A model generated the notes under the pieces. The model made no database searches, was not told the DNA's origin, and saw only the letters and a list, made by a program, of their open reading frames with translations. Position numbers and translations under genes: made by a program. A stretch of 64,000 nucleotides of DNA, taken from positions 4,260,001-4,324,000 of the forward strand of contig JAXDDX010000004.1 of assembly GCA_034670405.1 (NCBI GenBank). The letters are read 5' to 3'. Shown in pieces: positions 61,645-64,000 of the stretch (position 1 is its first letter; each line of letters begins with the position of its first letter). This DNA is from Hoplostethus atlanticus (Eukaryota; Chordata; Actinopteri; Trachichthyiformes; Trachichthyidae).

Positions 61645-63227
61645 TTACTGGTGGCCCGTGGGGCTGTCCATGATGGGGCTGGAATAGTAGGGGTCTGGGG
61701 GGTCTTGGAGCTCAGTCTCATGGGTCTGGGCCTGGTCTTCTTCGCCCCCCTCTTCGTCCACTGGGCTGTGGCTGGAGCTCTGGGAGCTGGCCATGGCACC
61801 GTAACCGTGGTGGGCTGGGGAGGGCATGGGAGTCAAACCCAGCTCTGGCTCCAGCAACACGGATGCCACAAACAGCTAGGGGAGGGAGATGGACACATGA
61901 GTCGTACTGTGTGTCACTAGATAAAATCACTCAAATGGTTTGTGTATGAGATAACTGGTGATCTGTATGTTTTGACTAAATTGACCTACATTGATTTTGT
62001 TCAATACCCCTGCTGAGGGAAGTACATGTATCATGACATTTGTATCGTTTGCATTGTGTTTCAAGGCAACATATATCTTTTTAACAATAATACCACAATA
62101 AGATCTTGAAAGCTAAATGATTCTGAGCGCTGTATTAAATATATTAAAAAAAACAGACTTTAAACAACAGACAAAGACACTTTCCTTTAAGAGTATAGAA
62201 TTAATAGTAGGGAAATCTGGTACTATACACTAGAGGCAGTAGTGGATGTTACAGTGCTCCTCTCTGCATCAGTGAATGTCCCCTCTGCTGGTTGGTCAGA
62301 CATCTGAAACAAACCAATTGATGAATGGGAAAAGGACCAATTGGTTCACTAATACTGCCACTCTAACACATTACACTCAAATGACACATTATTGAAATCC
62401 TCTGAACATTCAGTTAGAGTGCATCGTCAGGTAGACGTGATCTCATTCAGCGAGGTAGAAACTGACCTGATAGCTTGTTGATTTGTCTGGCTGCTTCCTA
62501 AGGCACAAGCTGAAGAGGGAAAAGGCAATACAGGAGAGCAGGGACACAAAGGTGAAGAGGGTGATAGGATGCACTGGTCCTGGGAGACAGAGAGGGGAAA
62601 AATCACAAAAATGACCATTTCACCATATACCCATAATCAGGGTTGTAATGGCATTATGTAAAAAATCCGCTACGTGAAAAAACATGTATTCTGATTACAG
62701 ATACTTGTGAAAAATTTGAGGATTACTTCTGGGAATACTTTTAAAAGGGAAAGTGATGCAATGATGACCACGATGTTCTGGTAGCCTACCAGTATGTGAC
62801 CAGTAATAAATTACATTTGTGATAGAGTAGTTAATTGTTTTTCATGATTTTTTCAGCCAGACAATAATAATAATCATCATCGTAGTAGTATTGTAGTATT
62901 ATGTTACTGCAATTTTGATGAGGTAACTAGTAACTGTAATGGAATACATTTTAGTAGTAGTAGTAACCTATCCAACCCTGGTCATAATACATTTACACAC
63001 ATACACACTTACGAAAACTATACTAGACCATTAAGGAAAAGGACCGCAACATGAAGTACCTAATCGGAGCACAGAGAAGAAGAGCAGCCAGAACATGCAG
63101 AGGATGGGAGCCACAAACACCTGGCTGATAGCTGCTCTGTGGATGTGCTGGTTCAGCTTGGTGGGAACGTATGCATAGTAGATGTTGTATCGGTCCACCA
63201 TGTGCTTCAGGATCACATAGACCAGAC
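61645..63227 (-). CDS. tmem63c: TMEM63C, C-terminal exons (gene continues past right edge)
   Basis: Four 3' exons in minus order (63060-63227, 62467-62579, 62253-62303, 61645-61875) join in frame; the 5' part lies beyond 64000. TMEM63 proteins are OSCA-family mechano- or osmosensitive cation channels. The first visible exon has [20 protein letters not shown] followed by [20 protein letters not shown], with the helix running into [10 protein letters not shown]. The next contains the last helix ([20 protein letters not shown]) and the basic LCLRKQ. The cytosolic tail is [17 protein letters not shown], then [20 protein letters not shown], and an acidic region ending [12 protein letters not shown]. 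The third donor (ACT|GTAACA) is chosen because it is the only one keeping the frame. Position next to ngb matches human TMEM63C, which decides between paralogues A, B and C. Confidence 0.88.
62641..62985 (-). mobile_element. teleost GTAATC-rich nonautonomous repeat
   Basis: In a tmem63c intron, the ends are inverted (CAGGGTTG on the left, CAACCCTG on the right) and both are flanked by ATAAT. Read on the minus strand it starts CCAGGGTTGGATAGGTTACT and goes through TAACTGT/AGTTACCT-type motifs. I know this as a very common fish interspersed repeat, but I cannot name its family from memory. It has no coding capacity. Confidence 0.6.
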
Positions 63228-63234
63228 CTAGGGG

Positions 63235-63238
<4 letters not shown>

Positions 63239-63286
<48 letters not shown>
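63239..63286. repeat. CA microsatellite
   Basis: About 23 CA units, directly upstream (in gene sense) of a tmem63c exon acceptor. The open frames across it are repeat artefacts. Confidence 0.9.
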
Positions 63287-63288
<2 letters not shown>

Positions 63289-63310
63289 AAAAAACTTTCA
63301 GGAAAAAACA

Positions 63311-63673
63311 CAGATTGGAGTTTTAGTTCTACAGACATTTTTTTTTCAAGGGCAGATCTGCTCTGGAGGCAGAAATAATTAGAGAGTTAGAGAGTTAAAC
63401 TTCAGTGGGCGGAGCCAAAGAACCAGATTTTTTCTGGCTAAATAAAACTGGACTGAAGCCCAGTGAAAAAGACAAGAGAGGAGGTTATAGTCATTTTTAT
63501 GAAACCTAGCACTTTTGCTACTGAGTACTATACTAAGTTATCTAGGTTTGCCAGTTAGCTAACTTGCACTATGAAACACTGTGATTCTTTGGCTCCACCC
63601 ACTGAAGTTTAACTAAACCAATGAGATTATTTCTGCCTCCAAGAAACGTTTGTCCAGCTAAATCTCCAATCTG
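63311..63673. repeat. long imperfect inverted repeat
   Basis: The left arm (about 63311-63425) and right arm (about 63575-63673) are reverse complements with gaps. Shared blocks are CAGATTGGAG, TGGAGGCAGAAATAAT and GTTAAACTTCAGTGGGYGGA. The loop is about 150 bp. It could fold into a hairpin and looks like a foldback-type or head-to-head MITE remnant inside a tmem63c intron. Confidence 0.75.
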
Positions 63674-63936
63674 AGGGAAAAGACCCAGGTAAAAGACACC
63701 AAGCAGCAGGGCCTGGTGTATTCTGCTAGGAATGAGGATCTGAGTGTCGTAGTAAATAGAGGCTTGGTGAGCTCTGGGCAGAGACAGGAGCAGAGTGGGC
63801 GTCTGGCTTGCAACTCGCTGTGTCTGGGCGTCTGGGACTACAGCAGCAAATTCACACAGTCTGCACCGGGCTGGCAGGCAGCAGAGGAGAGAGAGGTTAC
63901 AGTATGAGGAGAGACACTGCACACTCACACATACGG

Positions 63937-63972
<36 letters not shown>

Positions 63973-64000
63973 GTAAGACAAATAAAGGGGAAGGATGAAG
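63674..64000. other. tmem63c intron at the window edge
   Basis: A 133-codon minus-strand frame crosses this region but starts in the CA repeat and matches no TMEM63 segment I know. I see no supported exon here. Confidence 0.4.
63939..63971. repeat. CA microsatellite near right edge
   Basis: About 15 CA units in the upstream tmem63c intron. Confidence 0.9.

Noticed and set aside
63023..63285. Minus-strand frames starting with a Cys-Val run
   Set aside because: The Cys-Val run is the translated CA repeat; only the tmem63c exon part (63060-63227) is real.
63569..63970. 133-codon minus-strand frame ending at the CA repeat
   Set aside because: No similarity to TMEM63C where an upstream exon would be expected, and its lower part lies within the inverted repeat.
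1..64000. CRISPR arrays, rRNA and tRNA genes, bacterial operon features
   Set aside because: None seen; spliced vertebrate genes throughout make the first and last irrelevant, and no cloverleaf with A/B boxes was noticed by eye.

Overview
The window is nuclear genomic DNA from a ray-finned fish, almost certainly a teleost. The evidence is compact multi-exon genes with vertebrate splice signals, fish-type repeats (a Tx1/L1-like LINE fragment and a GTAATC-rich teleost repeat), long CA and CT microsatellites, and proteins that read as fish orthologues of human 14q24.3 genes. The neuroglobin resembles salmoniform or esociform versions as I remember them, but I cannot fix the species. Exon models were built by hand from splice signals, reading phase and family recall; no search was run. 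Layout in order: tmed8 (+, 188-1645), an unassigned kelch-repeat gene (+, 4073-7530), gstz1 (-, 8206-9988), aldh6a1 (+, 10793-17321), bbof1 (-, 17937-24365), entpd5 (+, 28220-34109), coq6 (-, 35816-45018), fam161b (+, 45944-49783), ngb (+, 52469-53720), a 7.9 kb gene-poor stretch, and the 3' part of tmem63c (-, from 61645 past the right edge). The genes mostly alternate in strand, giving head-to-head pairs (gstz1/aldh6a1, bbof1/entpd5, coq6/fam161b) and tail-to-tail pairs (kelch/gstz1, aldh6a1/bbof1, entpd5/coq6, ngb/tmem63c). The window is not an operon or a single pathway. It mixes mitochondrial and amino-acid metabolism (gstz1 in tyrosine breakdown, aldh6a1 in valine and thymine breakdown, coq6 in ubiquinone synthesis), ER nucleotide hydrolysis (entpd5, tied to bone mineralisation in zebrafish), cilium and centrosome genes (bbof1, fam161b), a neuronal globin and an ion channel. 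Points that stood out: RFX X-box motifs upstream of both ciliary genes, plus a third perfect X-box in the gene-poor stretch; a 21-bp tandem repeat giving entpd5 a proline-rich N-terminal spacer; a tandemly duplicated dead copy of one coq6 exon; a 645-bp TTAA-flanked MITE in a coq6 intron; a possible small spliced minus-strand gene between ngb and tmem63c; and a gene order that joins two segments which are far apart in human.
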